A stretch of DNA of 64,000 nt from Pedobacter foliorum (GTDB taxonomy: Bacteria; Bacteroidota; Bacteroidia; Sphingobacteriales; Sphingobacteriaceae). The notes under the pieces are model-generated. The model was given only the letters and a program-made list of their open reading frames with translations. It was not told where the DNA came from and ran no database searches. Numbering within the stretch: position 1 is the stretch's first letter; every line of letters begins with the position of its first letter. A program made the position numbers and the translations under genes. The stretch is from the NCBI RefSeq assembly GCF_013266735.1, contig NZ_JABSNU010000003.1:434001-498000 (forward strand). Direction: 5' to 3'. Shown here in pieces: positions 43,521 through 52,104 of this stretch.

Positions 43521-43973
43521 TTATGGGTGCACAATTGCCCATCCGTCATAATGACGAAGGATAATTTCACCGTTGCCGCTAGGAACATAGTTTATGAAAT
43601 CATATAAAGAGCTTTTCTCAATTTTGCGTTCTCTAATGGTATTTTCGCATTGAACAAGGTCTACTCCTCGGGATTTTAAATCAAGTAAGGTTTCTTTAAA
43701 AGGGCTGTTTTTATCATAAACTGCTACGCCAGCACTAAAGGCAATCAACTCAATATGAAGCTTTCCTTTTAGGCGTGGATCTTCCAATGCGTTTTTAATA
43801 TTTCTTAAAGTTCCGGTTATCTTTTGCTCATCTCCACTGTTTAGCGCGTATAAGGCATTGTATTGTTTGTTTTTACTTTTTGCTGCTTGAAACTCTTTAG
43901 CGTTTTGAGCCATTGCAGGTTTTATGGCGATAAATAATAAGATCGCAAAGATGTACTTAGTTAAATTTTTCAT
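43521..43973 (-). CDS. Periplasmic DsrE-family protein
   Basis: 150 residues with signal peptide (YIFAILLFIAIKPAMA). The rest is a DsrE/F-like fold: YALNSGDEQKITGTLRNIKN, HIELIAFSAGVAVYDKN, SRGVDLVQCENTIRERKIE. The single cysteine in LVQCENT is at the position of the active-site Cys of DsrE-like sulfur-carrier proteins. Most DsrE proteins are cytoplasmic; a signal peptide marks this as the exported type. Its stop codon directly abuts the upstream cytochrome gene (1-bp gap), so they are surely co-transcribed. Confidence 0.85.
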   Translation of the reverse strand: MKNLTKYIFAILLFIAIKPAMAQNAKEFQAAKSKNKQYNALYALNSGDEQKITGTLRNIKNALEDPRLKGKLHIELIAFSAGVAVYDKNSPFKETLLDLKSRGVDLVQCENTIRERKIEKSSLYDFINYVPSGNGEIILRHYDGWAIVHP

Positions 43974-45026
43974 TTATGTTTTGGTTTTATATGTGTTTTT
44001 AATGGGTTGAAATGGTCCGTATTTATGTTGTTTTTCAGAAAACTGATCGCCGTATGGACCGTATGGTGCATCAATTGGTTTCTTTTTTAAGTCAGGATAA
44101 TCAGCATGTTGGTCTTTATGGGGGCGTGGCTGCGAGTTAACAAAAGCTGCGATGTCCCATGACTCTTCATCTGTTAATATTGGATTTTTATAAGTAGCTC
44201 CAAATGGCATATTATTCTTAATAAATCCGGCAAAATTAGAGAGGCGATATATTCCTGCGCCATCATTATAACTTAGTTTGCCCCATAGCGGCGGATAAAC
44301 AAAGGTTTTTCCTCCGGCAATAGCAATACCCTCACCTTTTCCTCCATGGCAACTTTGGCACTTAGAAGAATAAAGCAAGGCACCCTTTTTAGGGTCGGCT
44401 GGTCGATCCATTAATGCTATTTTCTCTGTTCCTCTTCCGTACATATTTTCTGGGTATTTTACACCCTGATTAAGCCATTCCATGTAAGCTAGCATTGCTC
44501 TTATTTCTTTGGATGTAGAATCAGGCATTTTACCATTCAGACTGCGCTCAAAGCAACCTTTAATCCGGGCAGCAGGACTGGTTACTTTTCCAGCTCGTGC
44601 AGTAACTTTAGGGTAGCTACTCATCACTGCGGCATAATTATTTCCAAATATTCTTGTGCCGGCATCTAAATGGCAGTTTTGGCAATTCAATCCGTTAGTA
44701 AATATACCTAATCTACCTTTAGGTCCAAAGTAAGCAGAGGTATTAGCAATTAAATCTTTGCCATAGCGGATCATTTCGCCCTTGGTATTTTTGGGAATAG
44801 TGCTTTCATCAGGAGCTTGCCATACCTCTTTGGGGGCCATTGCAATATCCTTTGTGGTTTGAGCTACATTTTGCTGTACGGGTTTCTTTTCTCCGTTACA
44901 GCCGCTAATTAAAGATGCAGCTCCAATAACGGCGAAATAGATTTCAAGGAGAACAGCAGCCGTAACTACTTTCTTTGGAATCATTGCGCATTGCCGTTCT
45001 AGAAATTTTAATTGGTTTCTTAACAT
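43974..45026 (-). CDS. Diheme cytochrome c, TsdA-like
   Basis: 350 residues as drawn; a likely better start is the internal ATG at 44984, giving MIPKKVVTAAVLLEIYFAVI with lipobox SGC. Two heme c motifs: C115-QN-C118-H119 and C223-QS-C226-H227. Between them comes RIKGCFERSLNGK with Cys158, the pattern of the conserved Cys heme ligand in TsdA/SoxA-type thiosulfate dehydrogenases. The C-terminal domain continues EESWDIAAFVNSQPRP, a class I cytochrome c feature. It probably oxidises a sulfur compound or reduces tetrathionate. Co-transcribed with DsrE and the binding-protein gene; divergent LysR gene. Confidence 0.8.
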   Translation of the reverse strand: MLRNQLKFLERQCAMIPKKVVTAAVLLEIYFAVIGAASLISGCNGEKKPVQQNVAQTTKDIAMAPKEVWQAPDESTIPKNTKGEMIRYGKDLIANTSAYFGPKGRLGIFTNGLNCQNCHLDAGTRIFGNNYAAVMSSYPKVTARAGKVTSPAARIKGCFERSLNGKMPDSTSKEIRAMLAYMEWLNQGVKYPENMYGRGTEKIALMDRPADPKKGALLYSSKCQSCHGGKGEGIAIAGGKTFVYPPLWGKLSYNDGAGIYRLSNFAGFIKNNMPFGATYKNPILTDEESWDIAAFVNSQPRPHKDQHADYPDLKKKPIDAPYGPYGDQFSEKQHKYGPFQPIKNTYKTKT

Positions 45027-45087
45027 GATCTTTCGTTTGTGTGTAAATCAAAGATGGCATTAATGGATTTAACTCTAAAGATGTTTA

Positions 45088-45114
45088 TCGTTATAGGGTA
45101 TAACGAAATGTTAT
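45088..45114. promoter_or_regulatory. Candidate LysR-type operator between the divergent genes
   Basis: TCGTTATA, three-base spacer, TATAACGA (45088-45095 and 45099-45106), overlapping a second pair ATAAC/GTTAT (45100-45104 and 45110-45114). Alternating GTTAT/ATAAC half-sites in the 132-bp divergent gap are what a LysR-type regulator with recognition and activation sites would use. Confidence 0.6.
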
Positions 45115-45158
45115 CACTAGTCATTACATAATTCTATGGATATTTATATCTTGCGCAT

Positions 45159-46055
45159 ATGATATTTGATTTCCGGTTAAAGGTATTCCAGACAGTTGCG
45201 TTAAAACTTAGTTTTACTAAGGCTGCTGCCGAGCTATTTATTACGCAACCTGCGGTAACCAGGCATATTCGTGAACTTGAAAAGCAGTTAAATACGGCAT
45301 TATTTGTTCGCAATGGGAATCATATTGCCCTTACTACTGCCGGGAATATTTTATTAAAATATGCTACAAAAATATTTGAAACATATTTATTGTTTGAAAG
45401 TGAGCTAGCCCAGTTAAATGATGGGCTTAAAGGAAATCTTCGTATAGGGGCAAGTACCACATTGGCTCAAACTATTATGCCCAAAATTCTGGCTTTATTT
45501 AAGACAGCATATCCCGAAATTCAATTCACCTTTACAAGAGGTAATACAGAATCTATAACCCAACAGGTAATAGGGGAAAAGATTGATGTGGCAATAGTTG
45601 AAGGGCAAATGCACTATCCGCAGATAAATTATGAGAAATTTAGTGATGATGAATTGGTTTTGGTGACAAAATCTGGGAATCCTTTGGCTAGAAAAGGAGA
45701 GATTGTTCCCCAACAGTTATTGGATTTACCGTTGGTGCTAAGAGAGCATGGTTCTGGTACACTTGATGTGATTTCGAAAGCATTAAGTGAGGTTGGTATA
45801 AACCTTAAAGATCTACGAATTGAATTGCAACTCGAAAGTAATGTCAGCATTAAACAATACCTTTTACACTCAGAATCTGCAGCATTTTTGTCGATGCAAA
45901 CTATTGTTGGTGAATTGAAAAGGAATGAACTTAGTATTGTCGATATAAAGGGAGTTGAGATGTTTCGTGCGTTTCAGTTTATTCAGCTGCATGGCAGAAC
46001 ATCAAAAATTATAGAGTCCTTTAAGCTTTTTTGCCGAAGCCACAGTAATATTTGA
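45159..46055 (+). CDS. LysR-family transcriptional regulator
   Basis: 298 residues. The N-terminal winged helix-turn-helix is classic: FRLKVFQTVALKLSFTKAAAELF, ITQPAVTRHIRELEKQLNTALF. The C-terminal substrate-binding domain (about 90-290) includes LRIGASTTLAQTIMPKIL and LPLVLREHGSGTLDVI. The SGT motif is typical of CysB-like and related oxyanion/sulfur-sensing members. It is divergent from the cytochrome/DsrE/binding-protein genes with an inverted repeat between them, so it probably controls that transcript. Inducer unknown. Confidence 0.94.
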   Translation: MIFDFRLKVFQTVALKLSFTKAAAELFITQPAVTRHIRELEKQLNTALFVRNGNHIALTTAGNILLKYATKIFETYLLFESELAQLNDGLKGNLRIGASTTLAQTIMPKILALFKTAYPEIQFTFTRGNTESITQQVIGEKIDVAIVEGQMHYPQINYEKFSDDELVLVTKSGNPLARKGEIVPQQLLDLPLVLREHGSGTLDVISKALSEVGINLKDLRIELQLESNVSIKQYLLHSESAAFLSMQTIVGELKRNELSIVDIKGVEMFRAFQFIQLHGRTSKIIESFKLFCRSHSNI

Positions 46056-46148
46056 TCAACTTAGCAACGATGCTACAGTGAGTAACATCAACATTCCTAG
46101 ACCCAGTAGTACCAGGATAGGGAGTAATAGTGATTGATGAGTTTTCAT
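46056..46148 (-). CDS. Possible 30-residue single-helix membrane peptide
   Basis: An ATG-started ORF of 30 codons, MKTHQSLLLPILVLLGLGML and a further hydrophobic stretch ending ASLLS, reads as a short polar N-terminus and one transmembrane helix. Its stop codon directly abuts the LysR stop. It is shorter than usual annotation limits. Single-helix peptides of this size often stabilise membrane complexes, but no partner is evident. Confidence 0.3.
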   Translation of the reverse strand: MKTHQSLLLPILVLLGLGMLMLLTVASLLS

Positions 46149-46352
46149 ACAAGAAAATTTAATAAGGATGTATTCAAATTTCAAGTTATGATGGTTAGAT
46201 TAATAGTAAAAAAACGACTTTTTTTAAATGACAACGGTTAGTTGATGAATGCTAAATAGTAAAGTTTTTTAGAGGAGTGTGAACCAAACCTGCAGCGAGC
46301 ATAGAAGAAGGTCTTGGTATGATCTTCAAAAGTTTTATCTAAATTTGGAGCA
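46149..46352. other. Intergenic region before the DUF4271 gene
   Basis: About 200 bp, AT-rich with a poly-A tract (AAAAAACGAC) and no recognisable RNA or operator. It should contain the promoter of the DUF4271-hemD transcript. Confidence 0.4.
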
Positions 46353-47333
46353 ATGAATTTGAGTCGTATTATTCTTGTTGTCTCGTTTTTTTTTATTTTG
46401 AGCTTTAACCGAGCTTATGCGCAGGTAGAACAGGAGGTTGTAGATACTGTTGCAGCAGCAAATACCTATACACGTAAATTTGTAAAGGATCCGGCTTTTC
46501 TGGCGCGCCAAAAATTTGTGACGGACTCCATAATGACTCATAGCTGGCTTTTTCCAGATTCCATGATCAATAAACATATGATTATGGACAGCATCATTAA
46601 AGCAAATGTGGAAGGTCGGTCTAATTTACTTTCAAGATATAAGGAGCTTACGACAATGAAAGTGAGCAAGTATCGGTTAGGGAAACCGGTGCCAAAAGGT
46701 GCGCTTTGGGTGCCTGCTGTAGTTGCTCTACTCTTAGTTTTATTTGCAGTGCTGAAAATATCCTTTAATAAACAGTTGCAAACAATTGTGCAATCCTTTT
46801 TTAGTAACAGGGTATTGAACAACCTAAATAAGGAGGATAATCTGTTTACATCGTGGCCATTTTTGCTTTTATTCGTTCAGTTTGGATTTACAATCGGAAT
46901 GTTTTTTTATCTCGTTTCGGGCTTTTATCACATTTCTTTTCCAGGGACTGGCTTTCAATTTTACCTCAGTATTTCTATCCTTATTGTGGTTTTGTATATT
47001 ATGAAAATTGTTCTTTTAAGGATATTAGGGCATCTTTTTAACATTCAGAAACCGGTTAATGAATATGTTACAATATTATATTTGAGTTATTTTAACCTCT
47101 CATTAATCTTTATTCCGCTGGTTGTGGCTTTCGCATTATCCCCCTTAAAGTATGGCCCTTACTACATTGCGATCTCTTTTATACTGTTAGGCGTGATCTT
47201 TGCTTTTCAATTTATAAGGGCAGGAGTTAATATTTTATCTCATCATCGATTTTCAAAAGTCTATTTGTTTTTGTACTTTTGTGCCCTCGAAATTTGCCCT
47301 ATATTAATTTTAATCAAGGCAATAGGATTATAA
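46353..47333 (+). CDS. DUF4271 membrane protein
   Basis: 326 residues. A signal peptide or anchor (ILVVSFFFILSFNRAYA) and a polar periplasmic N-terminal part (to about 110) precede about six helices (WVPAVVALLLVLFAVLKI onward). The segment PLVVAFALSPLKYGPYYIAISF and the C-terminus YLFLYFCALEICPILIL are typical of DUF4271, a Bacteroidota family regularly found next to the uroporphyrinogen-III synthase gene, as here (16-bp gap). Function unknown. Confidence 0.9.
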   Translation: MNLSRIILVVSFFFILSFNRAYAQVEQEVVDTVAAANTYTRKFVKDPAFLARQKFVTDSIMTHSWLFPDSMINKHMIMDSIIKANVEGRSNLLSRYKELTTMKVSKYRLGKPVPKGALWVPAVVALLLVLFAVLKISFNKQLQTIVQSFFSNRVLNNLNKEDNLFTSWPFLLLFVQFGFTIGMFFYLVSGFYHISFPGTGFQFYLSISILIVVLYIMKIVLLRILGHLFNIQKPVNEYVTILYLSYFNLSLIFIPLVVAFALSPLKYGPYYIAISFILLGVIFAFQFIRAGVNILSHHRFSKVYLFLYFCALEICPILILIKAIGL

Positions 47334-47349
47334 CCGTGTAATTTGTAAA

Positions 47350-48120
47350 ATGCAAGAAAAGACAGAAGATAGGTTGCGTAAGGTAAAGAGTATCTTAATC
47401 ACATTACCTAAACCAGAAACGGAGAAATCTCCTTATTTTGACTTGGCAAAAAAGTATAACTTGAAAATTGATTTCAGATCATTTATTCATGTTGAAGGAG
47501 TGCCTGCCAGGGATTTTAGAAAGGACAAGATTACATTAAGTGATTTCACTTCAGTGGTATTTACCAGTAGAAACGCTGTTGATCATTTTTTCAGAATTTG
47601 TGAAGAAATGAGATATGAAGTGCCTGCCGATCTGAAGTATTTTTGTATTTCAGAATCTACTGCTTTGTATCTGCAGAAGTACATTCAGTATAGAAAACGT
47701 AAAATCTTTTTTGGAAAGCAAACTGCAGCAGATTTGGCTGAAGTGTTGAAAAAACATGCCGGAGAAAAATTCCTTTACCCTTGCTCAGATATGGCTACAG
47801 AGGATACAATGAATTTCTTGCAAAAGAATGGTTATGATTTTACACCAGCCGTGCTATTTAGAACAGTAGTTTCGGATCTTTCTGATCTGGCTGAGGTATT
47901 TTATGACGTCATTGGTTTCTTTAGTCCATCAAGTATTCAGTCGTTGTTTACCAATTTCCCTGAATTTAAACAGAACAACACGCGTATCGCTGCTTTTGGA
48001 GTAAATACGCATAAAGCTGTTAAAGATGCAGGTTTGATTGTAGATATAGCTGCACCTTCACCGGAGGCCCCTTCGATGATTATGGCTATAGAGAATTATA
48101 TAAAAAAGTCTAACAAATAG
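47350..48120 (+). CDS. hemD: Uroporphyrinogen-III synthase
   Basis: 256 residues. HemD closes hydroxymethylbilane with ring-D inversion to give uroporphyrinogen III. The fold is recognised from SILITLPKPETEKSPYFDLAK, VVFTSRNAVDHFF, KYFCISESTALYL, LYPCSDMATEDTM, and IGFFSPSSIQSLF, with conserved Ser/Thr/Tyr in VVFTSRNAV and FFSPSS. Sequence conservation is always low in this family; the DUF4271 neighbour supports it. It feeds the heme A pathway whose genes lie near the start of the window. A terminator follows directly. Confidence 0.9.
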   Translation: MQEKTEDRLRKVKSILITLPKPETEKSPYFDLAKKYNLKIDFRSFIHVEGVPARDFRKDKITLSDFTSVVFTSRNAVDHFFRICEEMRYEVPADLKYFCISESTALYLQKYIQYRKRKIFFGKQTAADLAEVLKKHAGEKFLYPCSDMATEDTMNFLQKNGYDFTPAVLFRTVVSDLSDLAEVFYDVIGFFSPSSIQSLFTNFPEFKQNNTRIAAFGVNTHKAVKDAGLIVDIAAPSPEAPSMIMAIENYIKKSNK

Positions 48121-48121
48121 C

Positions 48122-48154
48122 AAATAAGGCTTAACTTTTTGTTAAGCCTTATTT
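48122..48154 (+). terminator. Terminator after hemD
   Basis: A 14-bp perfect stem AAATAAGGCTTAAC/GTTAAGCCTTATTT (48122-48135 and 48141-48154) with a TTTTT loop. A short T-rich stretch follows, and it lies one base after the hemD stop. Confidence 0.85.
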
Positions 48155-48216
48155 CGTTAAAGTGTTTTTTGTTGTATTATTTCGAATTAAATTCTGTTCA
48201 TTTTAGTCTTTAAGCA

Positions 48217-48224
48217 TATTTTTG
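48217..48224 (+). promoter_or_regulatory. Possible -7 promoter box for gldKLMN
   Basis: TATTTTTG matches TAnnTTTG, 65 bp upstream of the gldK ATG and after the hemD terminator. No clear -33 element was seen. Confidence 0.4.
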
Positions 48225-48288
48225 CCCTCAATAATTGTATATATCAATCATTATTGATAAAATTGTTAGGAAATTGCTTGACGCTAAT

Positions 48289-49656
48289 ATGAGAAACAGA
48301 TACTTATTAGGTTTTTTTATTGTTACAATATTACTTTCTAGTTGTGGAAAGGGAGGCCAGGGAGAACTGGTTGGGGTATACAATAAGAAATTCAGAAATA
48401 ATAGGATTCCTTTGGGGATGGTATATATACCTCCTGGCAGAACTCTTATAGGTATATCTGATGAAGATATTAATAACTCACAGAGTTCTCCAAGTAAAAT
48501 GACTTCCTTTAGCGCATTTTTCATGGATCAGACCGAGATTACAAATGCAGAATACAGGCAGTTTGTAAACTGGGTTAGAGATTCAATAGCTGTAACTTCT
48601 TTAGGCCCATCTGGTGCTCCTGCTTATTTTCAGGCACAGCCACAAGGTCCGGCAGGCTCAACTCCTCTTGGTGGAACAAGAAATATCGACTGGAGAAAGG
48701 TTGGGAACGGATCGCAATTGTGGAGTAATAAAAGTGGCGGATATGGCAGTAAATTAACCGATATGTACTATAGCGGTGCTGATGCTATTCCTGGAAGAAA
48801 TGAAATTGATATCAGAAAATTAAGATATGCTTATAGTTATGTAAGTACTGATCTGGCTGCTGAAGGTAGGAATGATCCATCTAAAAAAAGACAGGATTTC
48901 ATAGTTACTTACACTGATTTGCCTGATCCTTCCAATCCTAATCACCATTCATCTATTCCGGTTTATCCTGATACGATGGTTTGGAAGGTAGATTATTCTT
49001 ATTCTCAGAATGACCCTATGGTTAAAACTTATTTTAATCATCCATCATATGATGATTATCCTGTAGTTGGTGTAAACTGGGAACAAGCTTCTGCATTTTG
49101 TGTATGGCGTACAAGGTTCTATGAATCTGTTGCTGTAGCTAGAAAACAACCCCTTAATGCCAGACCTGAGTATCAATTGCCAAGTGATGCACAGTTTGAA
49201 TATGCTGCCAGAGGTGGTAATGTGAAAACAAAATATCCATGGGGCGGACCTTATGTGCGCAATACCAAAGGATGTATGCAGGCGAACTTTAAAGTTGGTA
49301 GAGGAAATTACTCTGATGATGGGGGTTTATATACCGTAAATGTTAAATCTTATTTCCCGAATGACTATGGGTTGTATAATATGGCAGGTAATGTTGCCGA
49401 GTGGACAATAACAGCATACAATCCATCATCTGCTCCGATGCTACACGATTTTAACCCTAATTTTACTTATGTAGCCAAAACCTCTGACAGCAAATACAAA
49501 AAACGTAAAGTTGTAAGAGGAGGCTCATGGAAAGATATAGGTTTCTTCCTTCAAAACTCTGTTGGTACTTATGAGTATCAGGATGAAGCAAGATCCTATA
49601 TTGGTTTCAGATGTATTTCTGCATATCCTGGAACTGATATTTCTTACAAAAACTAA
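48289..49656 (+). CDS. gldK: GldK, type IX secretion/gliding lipoprotein
   Basis: 455 residues from the ATG at 48289, giving MRNRYLLGFFIVTILLSSCG with a lipobox (SSC); the frame is open upstream to 48235 but the added residues would not make a lipoprotein signal. The mature protein is a formylglycine-generating-enzyme-like fold: FFMDQTEITNAEYRQFVNWV, VNWEQASAFCVWR, YQLPSDAQFEYAARGG, YNMAGNVAEWT, VVRGGSWKD and GFRCISA. In the T9SS, GldK sits in the outer-membrane-associated ring with GldN. It is the first gene of gldKLMN. Confidence 0.96.
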   Translation: MRNRYLLGFFIVTILLSSCGKGGQGELVGVYNKKFRNNRIPLGMVYIPPGRTLIGISDEDINNSQSSPSKMTSFSAFFMDQTEITNAEYRQFVNWVRDSIAVTSLGPSGAPAYFQAQPQGPAGSTPLGGTRNIDWRKVGNGSQLWSNKSGGYGSKLTDMYYSGADAIPGRNEIDIRKLRYAYSYVSTDLAAEGRNDPSKKRQDFIVTYTDLPDPSNPNHHSSIPVYPDTMVWKVDYSYSQNDPMVKTYFNHPSYDDYPVVGVNWEQASAFCVWRTRFYESVAVARKQPLNARPEYQLPSDAQFEYAARGGNVKTKYPWGGPYVRNTKGCMQANFKVGRGNYSDDGGLYTVNVKSYFPNDYGLYNMAGNVAEWTITAYNPSSAPMLHDFNPNFTYVAKTSDSKYKKRKVVRGGSWKDIGFFLQNSVGTYEYQDEARSYIGFRCISAYPGTDISYKN

Positions 49657-49700
49657 CAAACCACTAAAACTTTAAAACCAAAAATCCTTATTTAATAAAC

Positions 49701-50513
49701 ATGGCAGCAAATAGAAAATTTGATAAGATGCACTTAGCTATATCGCTTGGTGCAAGTGTTGTAATTCTTGGTGCACTTTTCAAAATCCTTCACCTTGGTG
49801 GTGTTTGGGGTAACTATATGATTGGTGCCGGACTAGGAGTAGAGGCAATTCTTTTTGCACTTACCGGATTTATCCAGCCTGAGCCAGAACCAGCATGGGA
49901 AAGAGTATATCCTGAATTAAGAGATGATTTTGATGGTGAATTACCAAAGGCTTCGGCAAGACCCGTTGCTGCACCTGCGGCAAGTTTTTCTTCAACCGCT
50001 GCTTTAGATAAAATGTTAGTAGATGCTAAGATTGGTCCGGAATTGATTGAAAGTTTGGGAACAGGTCTACGTACATTCGGTGATAAAGTTGCTGCTATAT
50101 CTAACGTTGCTGATGTTTCAACAGCAACAGCTGAGTTTACAGGTAAAATTAAAGGTGCATCTGCAAGTTTTGATAACTTAAACAACGCTTTTGAAAAAGC
50201 CACTTCTCAATTGGTTGAAATGGGTGAAAGCAATGTTGCTTCTAAATCTTACCATGAGCAGGTTAATACTTTAGCTAAAAATTTATCGGCTTTAAATGCT
50301 GTATATGAATTAGAGTTGCAGGATTCAAGCGCTCACTTGAAATCTATGAATAAGTTTTACCAGAACTTATCACTTACTATGAATAACTTTAATGAGTCGA
50401 TGGAAGACTCTAAACAGTTTAAAGACGAAGTGGGTAAACTGGCTAAAAACCTGGCATCATTGAATGCTATTTATGGCAATATGTTATCTGCTATGAATCA
50501 GCCTCGCGGATAA
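49701..50513 (+). CDS. gldL: GldL, T9SS inner-membrane motor subunit
   Basis: 270 residues. Two helices at the N-terminus (about 10-32 and 37-58; MHLAISLGASVVILGALFKI and GNYMIGAGLGVEAILFALTGF) contain charged residues, including Glu in VEAILF and His in LHLGG, which in GldL form the proton path. The rest is a long cytoplasmic helical/coiled-coil part (about 85-270) with repeated TLAKNLSALNAVYE-like units. GldL with GldM makes the rotary motor powering T9SS and gliding. Gap to gldM is 46 bp. Confidence 0.96.
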   Translation: MAANRKFDKMHLAISLGASVVILGALFKILHLGGVWGNYMIGAGLGVEAILFALTGFIQPEPEPAWERVYPELRDDFDGELPKASARPVAAPAASFSSTAALDKMLVDAKIGPELIESLGTGLRTFGDKVAAISNVADVSTATAEFTGKIKGASASFDNLNNAFEKATSQLVEMGESNVASKSYHEQVNTLAKNLSALNAVYELELQDSSAHLKSMNKFYQNLSLTMNNFNESMEDSKQFKDEVGKLAKNLASLNAIYGNMLSAMNQPRG

Positions 50514-50559
50514 TTAGTAATTACTTATTTATTAATTAACCAAACAGACCTTATTTAGA

Positions 50560-52098
50560 ATGGCCGGAGGAAAACAAACAACGAGACAGAAGATGATCAA
50601 TATCATGTATTTGGTATTGTTAGCTATGCTCGCTTTAAACGTATCAGATACTATACTAAATGCTTTTAAAAATATCAACGACAGTTTAGTTAGCTCAAAA
50701 AATAATGTAAACACAAGTATAGAGCAATTATTTACATCTTTTCAAAATACAAAGCTGAAGGATGAACCTGCAAGGGCTCAACCAATTTGGGAAAAAGCAA
50801 ATAAAGCCAAAGCATATGCAGATGAGTTGAATAACTATGTGCAAAAGCTGAAAGATCAGTTTAATGCTGAAGGCAAAGGTATTGATGAAGAAACAGGTGA
50901 TCTTGTTGAAAGAGCAAACCTTGATATTGCACAAGGCATTATGATTAACCAGAAGGAAGGTCAGAAGCTAAAAACTAAAATAAATGAGACCCGCGAAAAA
51001 TTAATTACTTTGCTGGATGAAAAAGATCGTGCAGGGGTAACTTTTACGCTTGAAGCTAAGGATGCTGAGAAAAGTATCAATGGCAATAAAAAATGGGAAG
51101 ACATTAATTTTAGCGAAGGTACTCCGCTTACTGCAGCTAATACCATTTTAACTAAGATCCAATCTGATGTTAAAAATGCGGAAGCTGAAATTGTAAAGAA
51201 ATTATTCGGTAATATGGATAAGGCACTTGTAAATTTAGACCAGTTCGAGGCTGTTGCTGTTGCACCAAGTTCATATGTGGTACAAGGCCAGCCATACACT
51301 GCTCAGGTTTTCTTAACTGCCAGCGATTCAAGATCTAATCCTGAGATTTCTGTGGGTGGAAGTGCATTGTCTGTTAAAGAAGGAAAAGGAACTTATTCAG
51401 GAAGTACTGGTAGTGTTGGTGTTTTCAGATGGAAAGGTATAATCAGAGTTAGACAAACTGATGGTCAGATTAAAGAATATCCAACTGCTGAACAAAGTTA
51501 TCAGGTAGCGAAACCTTCGGCAACGGTATCTCCTGATAAAATGAATGTTATTTATGCAGGTATACCTAACCCTTTCTCAGTTTCGGCTGCAGGTTTTCCT
51601 TTAGAGAGCGTTCACGCTTCTATTTCGGGCGGATCTATTTCAGGAAGCAACGGTAAGTATACAGTTAATGTTGACGGTGGACAGGTTGGCAAAACATTGA
51701 ATATAAGTGTTTCTGCAACTAATGCAGGTAAAACATTAAATTTAGGGTCCCAGCAATTCAGAGTTAAAGGTTTGCCTACACCTAGAGCATATGTTAAAGG
51801 AAAAGCTGGAGGAAATGTTCCTTTGGAATGGTTGGAAGGAGCTGGTGGAATTGAAACTCAACTTGAAGATTTCGTATTTGACGTTAAATTCAAAGTGATC
51901 AGATTTTCTGCTACTTTTATTAACCCTAAAGCCGATGCTGTTACCATTCAATGTAATGGTGGTGGATTTAGCGGACAGATTAAAGGGGCTTTAAACTCTA
52001 TTAAACCTAATGCAACAGTTATCTTTAAGGATATTGTTTGCGAAGGGCCAGATGGGAGACAGAAAGTTTTAGATGGAATTACATTTGTAGCAAAATAG
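50560..52098 (+). CDS. gldM: GldM, T9SS motor/periplasmic shaft subunit
   Basis: 512 residues. A single N-terminal helix (about 13-35, MINIMYLVLLAMLALNVSD) is followed by a periplasmic part of four-domain type: helical D1 (about 40-220) then three Ig-like beta domains (FEAVAVAPSSYVVQGQPYTAQVF, PSATVSPDKMNVIYAGIPNPF and the C-terminal RAYVKGKAGGNVPLEWLEGA). N-terminal MAGGKQTTRQKMINIMYLVL is the family signature. It spans from the inner membrane to the GldKN ring. Confidence 0.96.
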   Translation: MAGGKQTTRQKMINIMYLVLLAMLALNVSDTILNAFKNINDSLVSSKNNVNTSIEQLFTSFQNTKLKDEPARAQPIWEKANKAKAYADELNNYVQKLKDQFNAEGKGIDEETGDLVERANLDIAQGIMINQKEGQKLKTKINETREKLITLLDEKDRAGVTFTLEAKDAEKSINGNKKWEDINFSEGTPLTAANTILTKIQSDVKNAEAEIVKKLFGNMDKALVNLDQFEAVAVAPSSYVVQGQPYTAQVFLTASDSRSNPEISVGGSALSVKEGKGTYSGSTGSVGVFRWKGIIRVRQTDGQIKEYPTAEQSYQVAKPSATVSPDKMNVIYAGIPNPFSVSAAGFPLESVHASISGGSISGSNGKYTVNVDGGQVGKTLNISVSATNAGKTLNLGSQQFRVKGLPTPRAYVKGKAGGNVPLEWLEGAGGIETQLEDFVFDVKFKVIRFSATFINPKADAVTIQCNGGGFSGQIKGALNSIKPNATVIFKDIVCEGPDGRQKVLDGITFVAK

Positions 52099-52104
52099 AA
52101 TATT

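Noticed and set aside
49814..50203. 129-codon open frame on the minus strand inside gldL
   Set aside because: It lies wholly within a well-supported gldL coding sequence, has no family or signal features and is a codon-bias shadow.
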